From assembly GCF_042680125.1 (NCBI RefSeq), contig NZ_JBHTNY010000016.1: a DNA stretch of 64,000 nt; one strand, 5' to 3'. Below the pieces are notes generated by a model, which searched no databases, was not told where the DNA came from, and was given only the letters and a program-made list of their open reading frames with translations. A program made the translations under genes and the position numbers. Of this stretch, positions 40,914-49,338 are shown one piece after another. Source of the DNA: Robinsoniella peoriensis (lineage in GTDB: Bacteria > Bacillota > Clostridia > Lachnospirales > Lachnospiraceae). Within the stretch, counting starts at the first letter, position 1. Each line of letters begins with the position of its first letter.

Positions 40914-42959
40914 ATGAACCAATTACAACTGCGTTACCGGCAGGTGCATCTGGATTTCCACACCAGCCCGCTGATACCGGATATCGGAGAAAAATTTGAT
41001 GGTGCAGAATTTGCACAGACATTAAAAAATGCGCATGTGGACAGTGTAACCTGTTTTGCAAGATGCCATCATGGGATGTTATATTACGATTCCAAAAAGT
41101 TTCCGGAAAGGATACATCCAAACCTTACTAATAAAAATATGTTGAAGGAAATGATACAGGAATGCCACAAAAGAGATATCCGTGTTCCAATCTATATTAC
41201 CATCCAATGGGATTATTTTACCGCAAAGGAACATCCGGAGTGGCTTGCCATAGATGCAGACGGAAGACCCGTTGGAACCGGTCCTTATGAAGCAGGATTT
41301 TATCAGGTACTGTGTGTTAATACAGGTTATCGGGATTTGTTAAAGGAACAGATCACAGAACTGTTTGAAGAAATGGAAGTAGATGGGATCTTTATGGACA
41401 TCGTTTATCCCACAGAATGTTCCTGCAAGAACTGTATGCAGAAAATGAAGGCTGCCAAAGTGGATGTCTATGACAGCGAAGCGAGAATGCAGTATGCCCA
41501 GAACATGATAGACGAATTTAAGTTTGACATCAGCCGCCATATCCGTTCTTTTCGTCCGGATGCCAGTATCTTCTATAATACCAGCCATATCGGAGTGAAA
41601 CAGCGAAAGGTGAAAGATGCCTACACACATTTTGAACTGGAATCTCTGCCCAGCGGAGACTGGGGATATATCCATTTTCCGGTAACCATGCGCTATGCCA
41701 GGACACTTGGGCTGGACTGTCTCTCCCACACGGGGAAATTTCACCTGGAATGGGGAGATTTCCATTCTTTTAAGAATCTTGCAGCACTGGAATACGAATG
41801 TTTCCGCATGCTGGCTCTTGGCAGTAAATGTCTGATCGGGGATCAAATGGAGCCTGGCGGAAAGCTTTCCAAGCCTGTTTATGATTTAATCGGGAATGTA
41901 TACGAAAGGGTAGAGAAATTAGAACCCTGGTGTGAAAATGCAGTTCCTGTTTCAGATATAGGTGTGATTTCGCCGGAGGAATTTATGGGCGGAAACCGCG
42001 GAAGGCTTCCGGAGAGCTTAATGGGGCTTGAAAATATGTTTGACCAGTTGGGTTATCAGTTTGATATTCTGGATTCACAGGGGGATTTTTCTAAATATCC
42101 GCTGCTGGTTCTTCCGGACGACATAGTAGTAAATGAAGAGCTCCATAAGAAGCTAAAGGATTATCTGGACAACGGAGGGAAGATGATTGCCACTTTTGAG
42201 TCAGGGCTGGACGAATGCAAAACCACAATGGTTCTGAAGGAAACCGGGGTTTCGCTGCTTGCGGATCCGGACCGGAATTTGGATGGAGAGCTGGCAAGAG
42301 GAAAGATTACGAAGAGCAATGATTATGTGGATTATATGATTCCTAATGAAAAAATCGGTATCGGGCTGCCCATGACAGAACACGTGATGTATGCAAAGGG
42401 AACCGAAGTATTAGCAGCAAAAGAAGCGGAGACGTTGTTAAAATTTACAAAACCCTATTTTGACCGTAATTTTAAACATTTCTGCTCCCACAGACAGACC
42501 CCCTCATCCGGGCAAGCGGGAACAGATGCAGTTGTGCAGCTGGGGCAGGTTATTTACTTTGCAAGCCCCGTATTCCGGATTTACAATGCCAGAGCGCCAA
42601 AGTGGTGTAAAGTTATGGTAAAGGATGCTGTAGACCGCCTGCTGCCAGAGAAAAGCCTGGAATATTTTGGACCATCCACGTTATTTACGGCACTGAATGA
42701 ACAGAAGGAGGCGCACAGGAAGGTGCTGCATCTGCTGCACTATATTCCACAGAAAATATGCCAGGATATCCATACACTGGAAGATGTAATTCCCCTATAT
42801 GATATTCCGGTAAAAATAAAGGAAAACCGTAAGGTAACTGCCGTCAGAAATGTCCCGGAAGGAAAAGACCTGGAATTTGTCCAAAAGGATAACTGGGTAA
42901 CCTTTCATGCAGATGAAATAAATGGGTGCCGGGTAATTGAAATTGTTTATGAAGAATAA
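40914..42959 (+). CDS. GHL6-like putative glycoside hydrolase with beta-galactosidase trimerisation-like domain
   Basis: 681 residues, no signal peptide, so cytosolic. The N-terminal TIM-barrel resembles hypothetical glycoside hydrolase 6 (GHL6): VHLDFHTSPLIPDIGEKFDG, then IYITIQWDYF and VDGIFMDIVYPTECSC, where the Asp is a candidate acid/base. A second domain with a Rossmann-like beta-galactosidase trimerisation fold begins near YPLLVLPDDIVVNEEL. It probably acts on the oligosaccharide brought in by the adjacent importer; the linkage is unknown. GGAGG lies 8 bases before ATG 40914, which is preferred over ATG 40899. It is the last gene of the locus before a terminator. Confidence 0.72.
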   Translation: MNQLQLRYRQVHLDFHTSPLIPDIGEKFDGAEFAQTLKNAHVDSVTCFARCHHGMLYYDSKKFPERIHPNLTNKNMLKEMIQECHKRDIRVPIYITIQWDYFTAKEHPEWLAIDADGRPVGTGPYEAGFYQVLCVNTGYRDLLKEQITELFEEMEVDGIFMDIVYPTECSCKNCMQKMKAAKVDVYDSEARMQYAQNMIDEFKFDISRHIRSFRPDASIFYNTSHIGVKQRKVKDAYTHFELESLPSGDWGYIHFPVTMRYARTLGLDCLSHTGKFHLEWGDFHSFKNLAALEYECFRMLALGSKCLIGDQMEPGGKLSKPVYDLIGNVYERVEKLEPWCENAVPVSDIGVISPEEFMGGNRGRLPESLMGLENMFDQLGYQFDILDSQGDFSKYPLLVLPDDIVVNEELHKKLKDYLDNGGKMIATFESGLDECKTTMVLKETGVSLLADPDRNLDGELARGKITKSNDYVDYMIPNEKIGIGLPMTEHVMYAKGTEVLAAKEAETLLKFTKPYFDRNFKHFCSHRQTPSSGQAGTDAVVQLGQVIYFASPVFRIYNARAPKWCKVMVKDAVDRLLPEKSLEYFGPSTLFTALNEQKEAHRKVLHLLHYIPQKICQDIHTLEDVIPLYDIPVKIKENRKVTAVRNVPEGKDLEFVQKDNWVTFHADEINGCRVIEIVYEE

Positions 42960-43031
42960 AGAAGATTTTTTTATAGCGTATTTGTTCAAATATCTGTGTG
43001 CATTACTGCATTATTTGTGTAGCGCCGTACG

Positions 43032-43066
43032 AGAGCATCCTCATCAAATTTGAGGATGCTCTTTTT
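43032..43066 (+). terminator. Rho-independent terminator of the sugar importer operon
   Basis: A perfect 12-bp stem, AGAGCATCCTCA/TGAGGATGCTCT, has a 7-base loop and T5 tail. Confidence 0.92.
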
Positions 43067-43091
43067 GTGCCGGTCTGGTGGGAGCGGTTTT

Positions 43092-43196
43092 TTGTAGTAT
43101 ATTTATAAATGGAAATATGATATGATTGATGTGAATACAACTATATGACATTTATATGCAATATACAGCATTGTAAATACAATACAAAGTTGTATT
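43092..43196 (+). promoter_or_regulatory. Promoter region of the PocR/AraC regulator with TACAA repeats
   Basis: TTGTAG (43092-43097), 18 bases, TATGAT (43116-43121). Downstream, AATACAAC (43134-43141) is complemented by GTTGTATT (43189-43196), and TTGTA-AA-TACAA lies between them. This cluster of TACAA half-sites at and after the start site could be an autoregulatory operator. Confidence 0.35.
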
Positions 43197-43242
43197 GAAG
43201 GAATACAGATGGAATAAAATATACCAAAAGCAGGAGGGGAAT

Positions 43243-44076
43243 ATGGAACTGGAATTGAATATGGAAAAAATGAAGAGATTTATGCGTAATTTTTACATCA
43301 CTACCGGAGTCCGCAGCGCGGTGTATGACAGTAATTATAGAAAAATAATTGCTTATCCGGAGAAAAATACCGGCATCTGCCAGCTGATGCACGAAAATGA
43401 AATCAGTAATATGGAATGCCAGAAAAGCAATATGAGAGCATTTAAACTCTGCAACAAGGCAGAAAATACTATCGTATATAAATGCCATGTGGGGCTGAAT
43501 GAAGTCATCACACCGCTTAAGGACAAAGATGTAACCATTGGCTATGTAATTTTCGGACAGATATCCAATGTAAAAGATAAAGAGTATCTTCTGCAATTAA
43601 TTGAAGAAGCCTGTGCAAAATACAATATGCAGGATATTGACCTGAAGTCTGAGATGAAAAATATACACGTCAAAACTACGCAGGAGATATTGGCAATTGC
43701 CAAAATTTTGGAAGCCTGTACCTACTACATTATTTATAATGATATGATACGCCTCAGTAAAACAGATTTTCTATCAAAAATGGATCATTATATTGAGGTG
43801 CATATCAGTGAGACGATTACTGTTAACAAACTATGCAGTGAACTGGGAGTGAGTAAAACAAAGTTATATGAGATTGTCAATGACAGAGTGAAAAAAAGTA
43901 TTGCCAGATATATTAAAGAAAAGAGAATCGACAGAGCAAAAATACTCTTGCGGGAAACGGAATTGTCCATTTCAGAAATAGCCCAAATGGTGGGAATCGG
44001 AGATTATAATTATTTTTGTGCTGTTTTTAAGAAAATGACAGGGTTAACAGCAAAAAAATACCGGGATAGAAAATAA
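43243..44076 (+). CDS. PocR-domain AraC-type transcription regulator
   Basis: 277 residues. The N-terminal PocR sensory domain (about 1-165) carries the Cys-containing CQLMHENEISNMECQKSN and VYKCHVGLNEVITPL. The C-terminal AraC HTH spans about 185-277 (ITVNKLCSELGVSKTKLYEIV). PocR domains bind small hydrocarbon ligands. The neighbouring importer and isomerase suggest it senses a pentose, hexose or derivative (inference). ATG 43243 follows AGGAGGGG; an in-frame ATG 16 codons upstream has no ribosome site. Confidence 0.88.
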   Translation: MELELNMEKMKRFMRNFYITTGVRSAVYDSNYRKIIAYPEKNTGICQLMHENEISNMECQKSNMRAFKLCNKAENTIVYKCHVGLNEVITPLKDKDVTIGYVIFGQISNVKDKEYLLQLIEEACAKYNMQDIDLKSEMKNIHVKTTQEILAIAKILEACTYYIIYNDMIRLSKTDFLSKMDHYIEVHISETITVNKLCSELGVSKTKLYEIVNDRVKKSIARYIKEKRIDRAKILLRETELSISEIAQMVGIGDYNYFCAVFKKMTGLTAKKYRDRK

Positions 44077-44079
44077 CAG

Positions 44080-44126
44080 AAAAAACTTTGAAAAAATTGT
44101 AAATATGGAAATACGCAAAGTTTTTT
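44080..44126 (+). terminator. Probable terminator after the PocR/AraC gene
   Basis: AAAAAACTTTG pairs with CAAAGTTTTTT over 11 bp around a 25-base loop, ending in T6. The stem is AT-rich, so it may be leaky. Confidence 0.55.
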
Positions 44127-44159
44127 GGACATTTTATACTATAAATCAAATGTGCAAAC

Positions 44160-44168
44160 TGATATAAT
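44160..44168 (+). promoter_or_regulatory. Extended -10 promoter of the RbsB-like gene
   Basis: TGATATAAT with a weak -35, 73 bases before the gene start. The poor -35 fits dependence on the upstream AraC-type activator. Confidence 0.5.
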
Positions 44169-44240
44169 GCAAATAAGTTATGCAGGACGTCACTGATAAC
44201 AAAATAATTTAATAATTTAATATGGATGGAGGTAAAATCT

Positions 44241-45305
44241 ATGAAAAAGATGTTAAAAATGGGGATCACATTGGTAATGGCAGTAAGTTTTCTGACCGGA
44301 TGCGGTTCAGGAACCCAAACGGCAGACACAGAAAAAACTGCAGACGCAGACAAAGCGGATACAGATACCGCACAGGCAGGGGATAAGGCTTCGGGAACGG
44401 AAAAAGCTTCGGGGGAAAGCGGAAACAAAGATATCAAATTAGGCTTTGTCTGTATGAATCTTGGAAATCCCTGGTTTGTTGAAGTTAAAAAAGGATTTGA
44501 GGATGCGTGCAAGGAACTTGGCGTAACCGGTATGGTTGTAGATTCCCAGTACGATGTTGACAAACAGGTAAGTGATCTGGAGAGTTTAATCAATGATAAT
44601 TACAATGGCATCATGATCTCTCCCATTGACCAGAATGCGACCTCTGCGCTCATTGATAAGGCAAAAGAAAAAAACATTGCAGTCAGCTGTGTTGCCCAAA
44701 GCCAGGACAACGCAGATATGAGATATATTGTAAATGAATATGAATATGGCTCCATTATCGGTGAAAATGCAGCAAACTGGATTAATGAAAATCTGAAGGA
44801 TCTGGATAAAGTTAAAGTCGCGATTATCTCTCAGGACAATGTTGAGGCTGTGATACCGAGAGGAGACGGTGTGCAGGAAACACTGGAAAAGATGTGTCCT
44901 AATGTAGAGATCGTATCAAGACAGCCAGGGGATACACCTGAGGCGGGGATGAAGATTATAGAAGGTGTACTGCAGCAGACACCTGACCTGAATGTCGTAG
45001 CTGCTGTCAATGATTCAGGCGGAATCGGCGGATATCAGGCACTCTCTGCAGCAGGTTTTACCGGAGATGACCCGGTAGCGGTATTTTCTGGTGATGCAAC
45101 GGATGAAGCTTTAAATGCGATGAAAGAAGAGGATACAATCTACCGTGGAACAGTTGATCTTTATCCCTACCGGGCAGGTTTTGAAAGTGCAAAGAAACTT
45201 TTTGAATATGTCCAGAATGGAAGACCGGCAGAACAGGAGGATATCTTTCTGAAACCTGTGGCAGTTCCGCTAAAGGATTTATTAGATGGAACTTATAAAA
45301 AATAA
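44241..45305 (+). CDS. RbsB-like sugar-binding lipoprotein
   Basis: 354 residues. The signal peptide ends in lipobox LTGC, a Asp/Ala/Lys-rich linker follows, and then a periplasmic-binding-protein 4 (RbsB) domain with IKLGFVCMNLGNPWFVEVKKGF, a hinge region around GIMISPIDQNATSALI, and AAVNDSGGIGGYQAL. It should bind a monosaccharide for the transporter encoded next. ATG 44241 follows GGAGG by 8 bases. Confidence 0.94.
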   Translation: MKKMLKMGITLVMAVSFLTGCGSGTQTADTEKTADADKADTDTAQAGDKASGTEKASGESGNKDIKLGFVCMNLGNPWFVEVKKGFEDACKELGVTGMVVDSQYDVDKQVSDLESLINDNYNGIMISPIDQNATSALIDKAKEKNIAVSCVAQSQDNADMRYIVNEYEYGSIIGENAANWINENLKDLDKVKVAIISQDNVEAVIPRGDGVQETLEKMCPNVEIVSRQPGDTPEAGMKIIEGVLQQTPDLNVVAAVNDSGGIGGYQALSAAGFTGDDPVAVFSGDATDEALNAMKEEDTIYRGTVDLYPYRAGFESAKKLFEYVQNGRPAEQEDIFLKPVAVPLKDLLDGTYKK

Positions 45306-45328
45306 ATCGTGAATCAGTAAGAAATGAG

Positions 45329-45348
45329 GGAGAGGATATATCCTCTCC
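45329..45348 (+). other. Perfect 20-bp palindrome in the RbsB-RbsA gap
   Basis: GGAGAGGATA is followed directly by its complement TATCCTCTCC. As RNA it forms a strong hairpin between the binding-protein and ATPase genes, with no T-run. Such hairpins protect the upstream message and lower expression of downstream genes. Confidence 0.7.
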
Positions 45349-45367
45349 TGAATCCGGGAGGTTTGAA

Positions 45368-46852
45368 ATGCAGAACACAATTTTAAAGGTGCAGGATATT
45401 TGCAGATATTATCCTGGAGTTAAGGCTCTGGATGGGATTTCCTTTGAGATCGGACGGGGAGAAGTACATGCCATATGCGGAGAAAACGGTGCAGGAAAAT
45501 CTACCTTTATTAAAATATTGACAGGGGCAAATGAACCCAGCAGGGGGATTATTGAATTTGAAGGTAAGCAGTATAAGAGACTGACTCCAAGGATGTCAAT
45601 GGAACTGGGGATCAATGTTATCTATCAGGAGTTCAGTCTCGTTCCGTTTTTGTCTGTAGCTGAAAATATATTTTACGGAAGAGAAATCAAGAAGCACGGA
45701 GTACGGGATATTAAGGCAATGAAACAAAAAGCACAGGAGTTGTGCGGGGAAATGGGAGTAGATATCGATATCAATGCCCGGATCTGTGATTTGGGTATTG
45801 CTTATCAGCAGATTGTTGAGATCTTAAAGGCGGTCTCACAAAAGTCCAAATTTATTATCATGGATGAGCCAACTGCACCGCTTACCGTAAATGAGACACA
45901 GATATTTTTCAGGATCATTGAGAAGCTGAGAAAAGACCAGGTAACCATTGTATTTATTTCTCACAGGCTGGAGGAGGTATTCCAGATCTGTGACCGTGTG
46001 ACTGTATTCTGCGATGGAAAATATGTTTCCACTAAAAAGGTATCAGAAATCACTCAGAAGCAGTTAATTTCCAGTATGGTTGGCAGGGAACTTGCGGATG
46101 ATTATCCGGTACCCCGCCGTAATATAGCAGAGGAGACCATCCTGAAGGTAAATAACCTGTGTAACCAGAATCTGAATCATATTTCCTTTGAACTTAAAAA
46201 AGGTGAAATTCTAGGTTTTGGGGGATTGGTGGGCGCGGGGAGGACAGAACTGGCAAGGGCTATCTTCGGAGCAGACAGTATTTCAGAAGGGACAATAGAG
46301 CTAAGGTGCAGTCCATACGTCCCCCACACACCTAAAACAGCATTAAAAGCAGGAATTGGTTTAATACCGGAGGATCGCAAGAATCAGGGATGTGTGCTGA
46401 ATTTGTCCGTGAAAGAAAATGCATCATACAGTATCCTGAAAAAGTGTTCCAGGGGAATGATCATATCTGCAAAGACAGAAAATGAATGCGTGGAAAAATA
46501 CATAGGAGAATTGAATATTAAAACTCCTTCGAAGGATCAACCCGTAAAAAACCTTTCTGGCGGCAACCAGCAAAAAGTAGTGTTGGCAAAGATGCTGGCT
46601 ACCAATTGTGATGTACTGATCTTTGATGAACCTACCAGAGGAATAGATGTTGGCGCAAAATATGAAATATATTCCTTAATGTGTAAATTGGCGGAACGTG
46701 GAAAGAGCATTATTATGATCAGTTCAGAGATGTCAGAGCTAATCGGAATGTCAGACCGGATTCTGGTAATGGGAGCCGGGTGCATAACAGGAGAATTAAA
46801 TAAATCAGAATTTAAGCAGGAGACTATCCTTGAGATGGCATCCGCGGTATAA
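45368..46852 (+). CDS. Sugar ABC transporter ATPase, duplicated domains (RbsA/MglA type)
   Basis: 494 residues with two ABC domains. Domain 1 has GENGAGKST and IIMDEPTAPLT. Domain 2 has a degenerate Walker A (GLVGAGRTE), the signature LSGGNQQKVVLAKML and Walker B FDEPTRGIDVGAKYEIY, exactly the RbsA pattern. It energises the RbsC-like permease. GGGAGG lies 6 bases before the ATG. Confidence 0.96.
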   Translation: MQNTILKVQDICRYYPGVKALDGISFEIGRGEVHAICGENGAGKSTFIKILTGANEPSRGIIEFEGKQYKRLTPRMSMELGINVIYQEFSLVPFLSVAENIFYGREIKKHGVRDIKAMKQKAQELCGEMGVDIDINARICDLGIAYQQIVEILKAVSQKSKFIIMDEPTAPLTVNETQIFFRIIEKLRKDQVTIVFISHRLEEVFQICDRVTVFCDGKYVSTKKVSEITQKQLISSMVGRELADDYPVPRRNIAEETILKVNNLCNQNLNHISFELKKGEILGFGGLVGAGRTELARAIFGADSISEGTIELRCSPYVPHTPKTALKAGIGLIPEDRKNQGCVLNLSVKENASYSILKKCSRGMIISAKTENECVEKYIGELNIKTPSKDQPVKNLSGGNQQKVVLAKMLATNCDVLIFDEPTRGIDVGAKYEIYSLMCKLAERGKSIIMISSEMSELIGMSDRILVMGAGCITGELNKSEFKQETILEMASAV

Positions 46853-46856
46853 AGCT

Positions 46857-46916
46857 TTAGAACGTGTCTTAATAATCATTGCATCCGTCTGGTACAAGCA
46901 TTTTTCAGACACGCTA
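46857..46916. repeat. Short palindromic repeat family, copy 2
   Basis: The left end TTAGAACGTGTCTTAATAAT and right end GCATTTTTCAGACACGCT resemble the complete copy near 56.1 kb (19 of 25 bases at the left end). It lies between the ATPase and permease genes, just before the AGGAGGAG ribosome site. Confidence 0.6.
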
Positions 46917-46930
46917 CAGGAGGAGACATA

Positions 46931-47896
46931 ATGAGTAAGAATAAAAGAGCAACAGCCATATTGCTGAATTATGGGATTTTGGTTGTTTTGGTTATCATGA
47001 TCGGTATTTTTGCATTGGCATCCAGCAATTTTTTTAAGTTTTCAACCATGTTTACCATACTAAAACAGGTTTCCATTACCGGAATAATCTCGGTGGGAAT
47101 GACCTTCGTTATGCTGACCGGAGGCAATGATTTATCGGTAGGATCTATAGCAGGGGTGTCAAGCGTTACAGCTGCTATGCTGATGCTGAATAAGGTTCCA
47201 ATTTTTTTGACCTGTATTCTTGTATTAATAATTGCCGTTTTTTACGGTGCAATCAACGGTTTTTGCGTTACCAGACTGGAGATGCCGCCGCTGATTGCCA
47301 CGCTTGGACTTCAGACAGCGCTCAGGGGGCTGGCGTATATTGTAACCGGAGGTCTGCCGGTATTTGGCTTCAATAAAGCCTTTGGTAATTTTGCAACAGG
47401 AACGGTAGCCGCGATCCCATATCCGGTGATACTGGTGATCCTTATTTTTATCATTGCAATTTATGCACTGGAGAAAATGACAATCGGACGTTATCTGTAT
47501 GGTGTGGGAGGCAATGAAGAAGCTTCCAGATTGTCCGGTATCAATGTGACCAGGATTAAATTATTCGCGTATGCAATAAGCGGTTTACTGGCCGGAATTG
47601 CAGGTCTGGTACTGCTGTCCAGAACAAATAGCGGACAGCCCTCCGCCGGAACGAATTATGAGATGGATGCGATTACGGCGGTTGTTCTGGGAGGTGTAAG
47701 TCTCAGCGGAGGAGAAGGAAAACTCTCAATGGTTATCATTGGCGTATTGTTAATGGGAATTCTGGGAACCGGTATGATTATGCTAAATATCAATGATTAT
47801 GTACAGCAATTAGTGAAAGGATTAGTTTTGATTGCGGCAGTTGCATTCTCTTCCTATTCCAAGCGGGTCAGAAGTAAAATGATTGCCGCATCTTAA
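46931..47896 (+). CDS. Sugar ABC transporter permease (RbsC type)
   Basis: 321 residues with about ten hydrophobic segments. Signature regions are GMTFVMLTGGNDLSVGSI, YGVGGNEEASRLSGINV and DAITAVVLGGVSLSGGEG. It forms the membrane channel for the RbsB/RbsA pair. AGGAGGAG precedes the ATG. The gap to the ATPase gene is 78 bases and is filled by a palindromic repeat copy. Confidence 0.95.
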   Translation: MSKNKRATAILLNYGILVVLVIMIGIFALASSNFFKFSTMFTILKQVSITGIISVGMTFVMLTGGNDLSVGSIAGVSSVTAAMLMLNKVPIFLTCILVLIIAVFYGAINGFCVTRLEMPPLIATLGLQTALRGLAYIVTGGLPVFGFNKAFGNFATGTVAAIPYPVILVILIFIIAIYALEKMTIGRYLYGVGGNEEASRLSGINVTRIKLFAYAISGLLAGIAGLVLLSRTNSGQPSAGTNYEMDAITAVVLGGVSLSGGEGKLSMVIIGVLLMGILGTGMIMLNINDYVQQLVKGLVLIAAVAFSSYSKRVRSKMIAAS

Positions 47897-47993
47897 AATG
47901 TACTATAAATGAAAAGACCGTAAACTGCCTGTGCTGCAGCACTGGCAGGACTTAAGGGAGCCGGTGAAGTCTTGCCGGATTAGGAGGAAAAAT

Positions 47994-48674
47994 ATGAAAC
48001 GTTCTGAAGTAAATAATATCATACAATACGCCGTGGAACTGATGGAGAAGAGAGGTCTGCCGCTGCCGCCATTTGCAAAGTGGGGTCCTGAAGAATGGAA
48101 GATGGCAGGAGCGGATGAAAGAGAAATTATAGATAATATGCTGGGCTGGGATATTACCGATTTTGGAAGCGGGGATTTTGAAAAGATTGGTTTGACCATC
48201 TTCACATTTCGAAACGGAAGCTTACGGGATAAAGAAACTTATCCCAAGCCTTATGCTGAAAAACTGCTTCTTGTAAGAGACGGACAGATACTTCCTTATC
48301 ATTTTCACTGGAGCAAGATGGAGGATATTATTAACCGCGGAGGAGGAGATCTTGTGCTGACACTTTATAACTCCAATGAAGATGAAGCGTTTGCGGATAC
48401 AGATGTATTAGTGACAATTGACGGACAAAAAAAGGTCGTACCGGCTGGTGGAAATGTGATTTTAAAGCCGGGACAGAGTATTACCCTGAAGCCGGGGCAG
48501 TATCATACCTGGCAGGGTATACCCGGAACCGGTGATGTGCTGTTATTTGAGGTTTCATCTGTGAATGATGACCGTGTCGATAACCGGTTTCACACGGCTG
48601 CCGGAAGACTGCCTGAGATTGAAGAGGATGAACCTGCAAAATATTTGATCTTTAATGATTATAGCAAGATTTGA
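47994..48674 (+). CDS. D-lyxose/D-mannose isomerase family protein (cupin)
   Basis: 226 residues, matching the YdaE/D-lyxose ketol-isomerase cupin family. Metal-ligand candidates are the two His of LPYHFHWSKMEDI with Glu, and the His of KPGQYHTWQG. It would convert a pentose or hexose aldose such as D-lyxose or D-mannose to its ketose after uptake. ATG 47994 follows AGGAGG by 6 bases; an in-frame start 21 codons earlier lacks one. A hairpin (CTGCC...GGCAG) precedes it at about 47926-47948. No kinase follows in the window. Confidence 0.85.
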   Translation: MKRSEVNNIIQYAVELMEKRGLPLPPFAKWGPEEWKMAGADEREIIDNMLGWDITDFGSGDFEKIGLTIFTFRNGSLRDKETYPKPYAEKLLLVRDGQILPYHFHWSKMEDIINRGGGDLVLTLYNSNEDEAFADTDVLVTIDGQKKVVPAGGNVILKPGQSITLKPGQYHTWQGIPGTGDVLLFEVSSVNDDRVDNRFHTAAGRLPEIEEDEPAKYLIFNDYSKI

Positions 48675-48785
48675 AACTATTGGCAGAAATTTTTGCATCC
48701 TGTATAAAAAACAGATTAAAATCTCATGCTCCATATGAAAACAGATTTAAAATTCCATTTCCACGCAAGACAAATAAAAAAGTTA

Positions 48786-48794
48786 TGATATAAT
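48786..48794 (+). promoter_or_regulatory. Extended -10 promoter of the RCK-domain gene
   Basis: TGATATAAT with a weak -35, 34 bases before the start codon. Confidence 0.45.
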
Positions 48795-48827
48795 CCTCTT
48801 ATCACAGAAAAATAGGAGATAATGGTT

Positions 48828-49250
48828 ATGTGGAAGCAGAAAAAAAATATTTTAATTGCCGGATGCGGACGTTTCGGAGCTGGCCTTGCCGGGGAGCTGT
48901 CCAGGGGAGGCAGCCAGGTAGTAATTATTGATCAGGATCCGGAAGCATTCCGAAAACTGCCGTTGGATTTTAACGGAGTCCAGGTGCTTGGAAATGCAGC
49001 AGATCCTGATATATTGGAAGAGGCGGGCATGAAAGATGCCATTCAGGTAATTACCGCTACCAATGACGACAATATCAATTGTATTGTGGCACAGATGGCA
49101 AAACAGATCTATGAAGTGGATACTGTTTTTGCAAGACTGGAGGATATGAAAAAACAATGCCTCCTGGATTTTATGAAAATTAAAGTAATATGTCCCGTAA
49201 GTCTTTCCATCAAAGAATATGATCATCTGACCTGCAAACCGGCATCATAA
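48828..49250 (+). CDS. Stand-alone RCK N-domain protein (TrkA-N/KtrA-like)
   Basis: 140 residues: a Rossmann fold with the NAD(H)-binding motif GCGRFGAGLA, acidic strand end (VVIIDQDPE), and NAADPDILEEAG. It lacks the TrkA-C domain, so it is a minimal regulator of potassium uptake or a related channel. No TrkH/KtrB gene is adjacent. AGGAG lies 9 bases before ATG 48828; ATG 48822 is too close to it. Function as a potassium-channel regulator is family inference. Confidence 0.82.
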   Translation: MWKQKKNILIAGCGRFGAGLAGELSRGGSQVVIIDQDPEAFRKLPLDFNGVQVLGNAADPDILEEAGMKDAIQVITATNDDNINCIVAQMAKQIYEVDTVFARLEDMKKQCLLDFMKIKVICPVSLSIKEYDHLTCKPAS

Positions 49251-49287
49251 ATGAGGGTCTTGCAACGAATTTTAATAAAATACATAC

Positions 49288-49336
49288 AAAGAACTCTTTT
49301 TGTGCATAATAAGCAGAAAAACAAAAGGAGTTCTTT
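49288..49336 (+). promoter_or_regulatory. Ribosome-site-masking hairpin of the YdcZ-type gene
   Basis: AAAGAACTCTTTTTGT (49288-49303) pairs with ACAAAAGGAGTTCTTT (49321-49336) in 16 positions, one of them G-U. The right arm contains the AAAGGAG ribosome site, two bases before the start codon. It could also act as an operator at DNA level. Confidence 0.65.
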
Positions 49337-49338
49337 TT

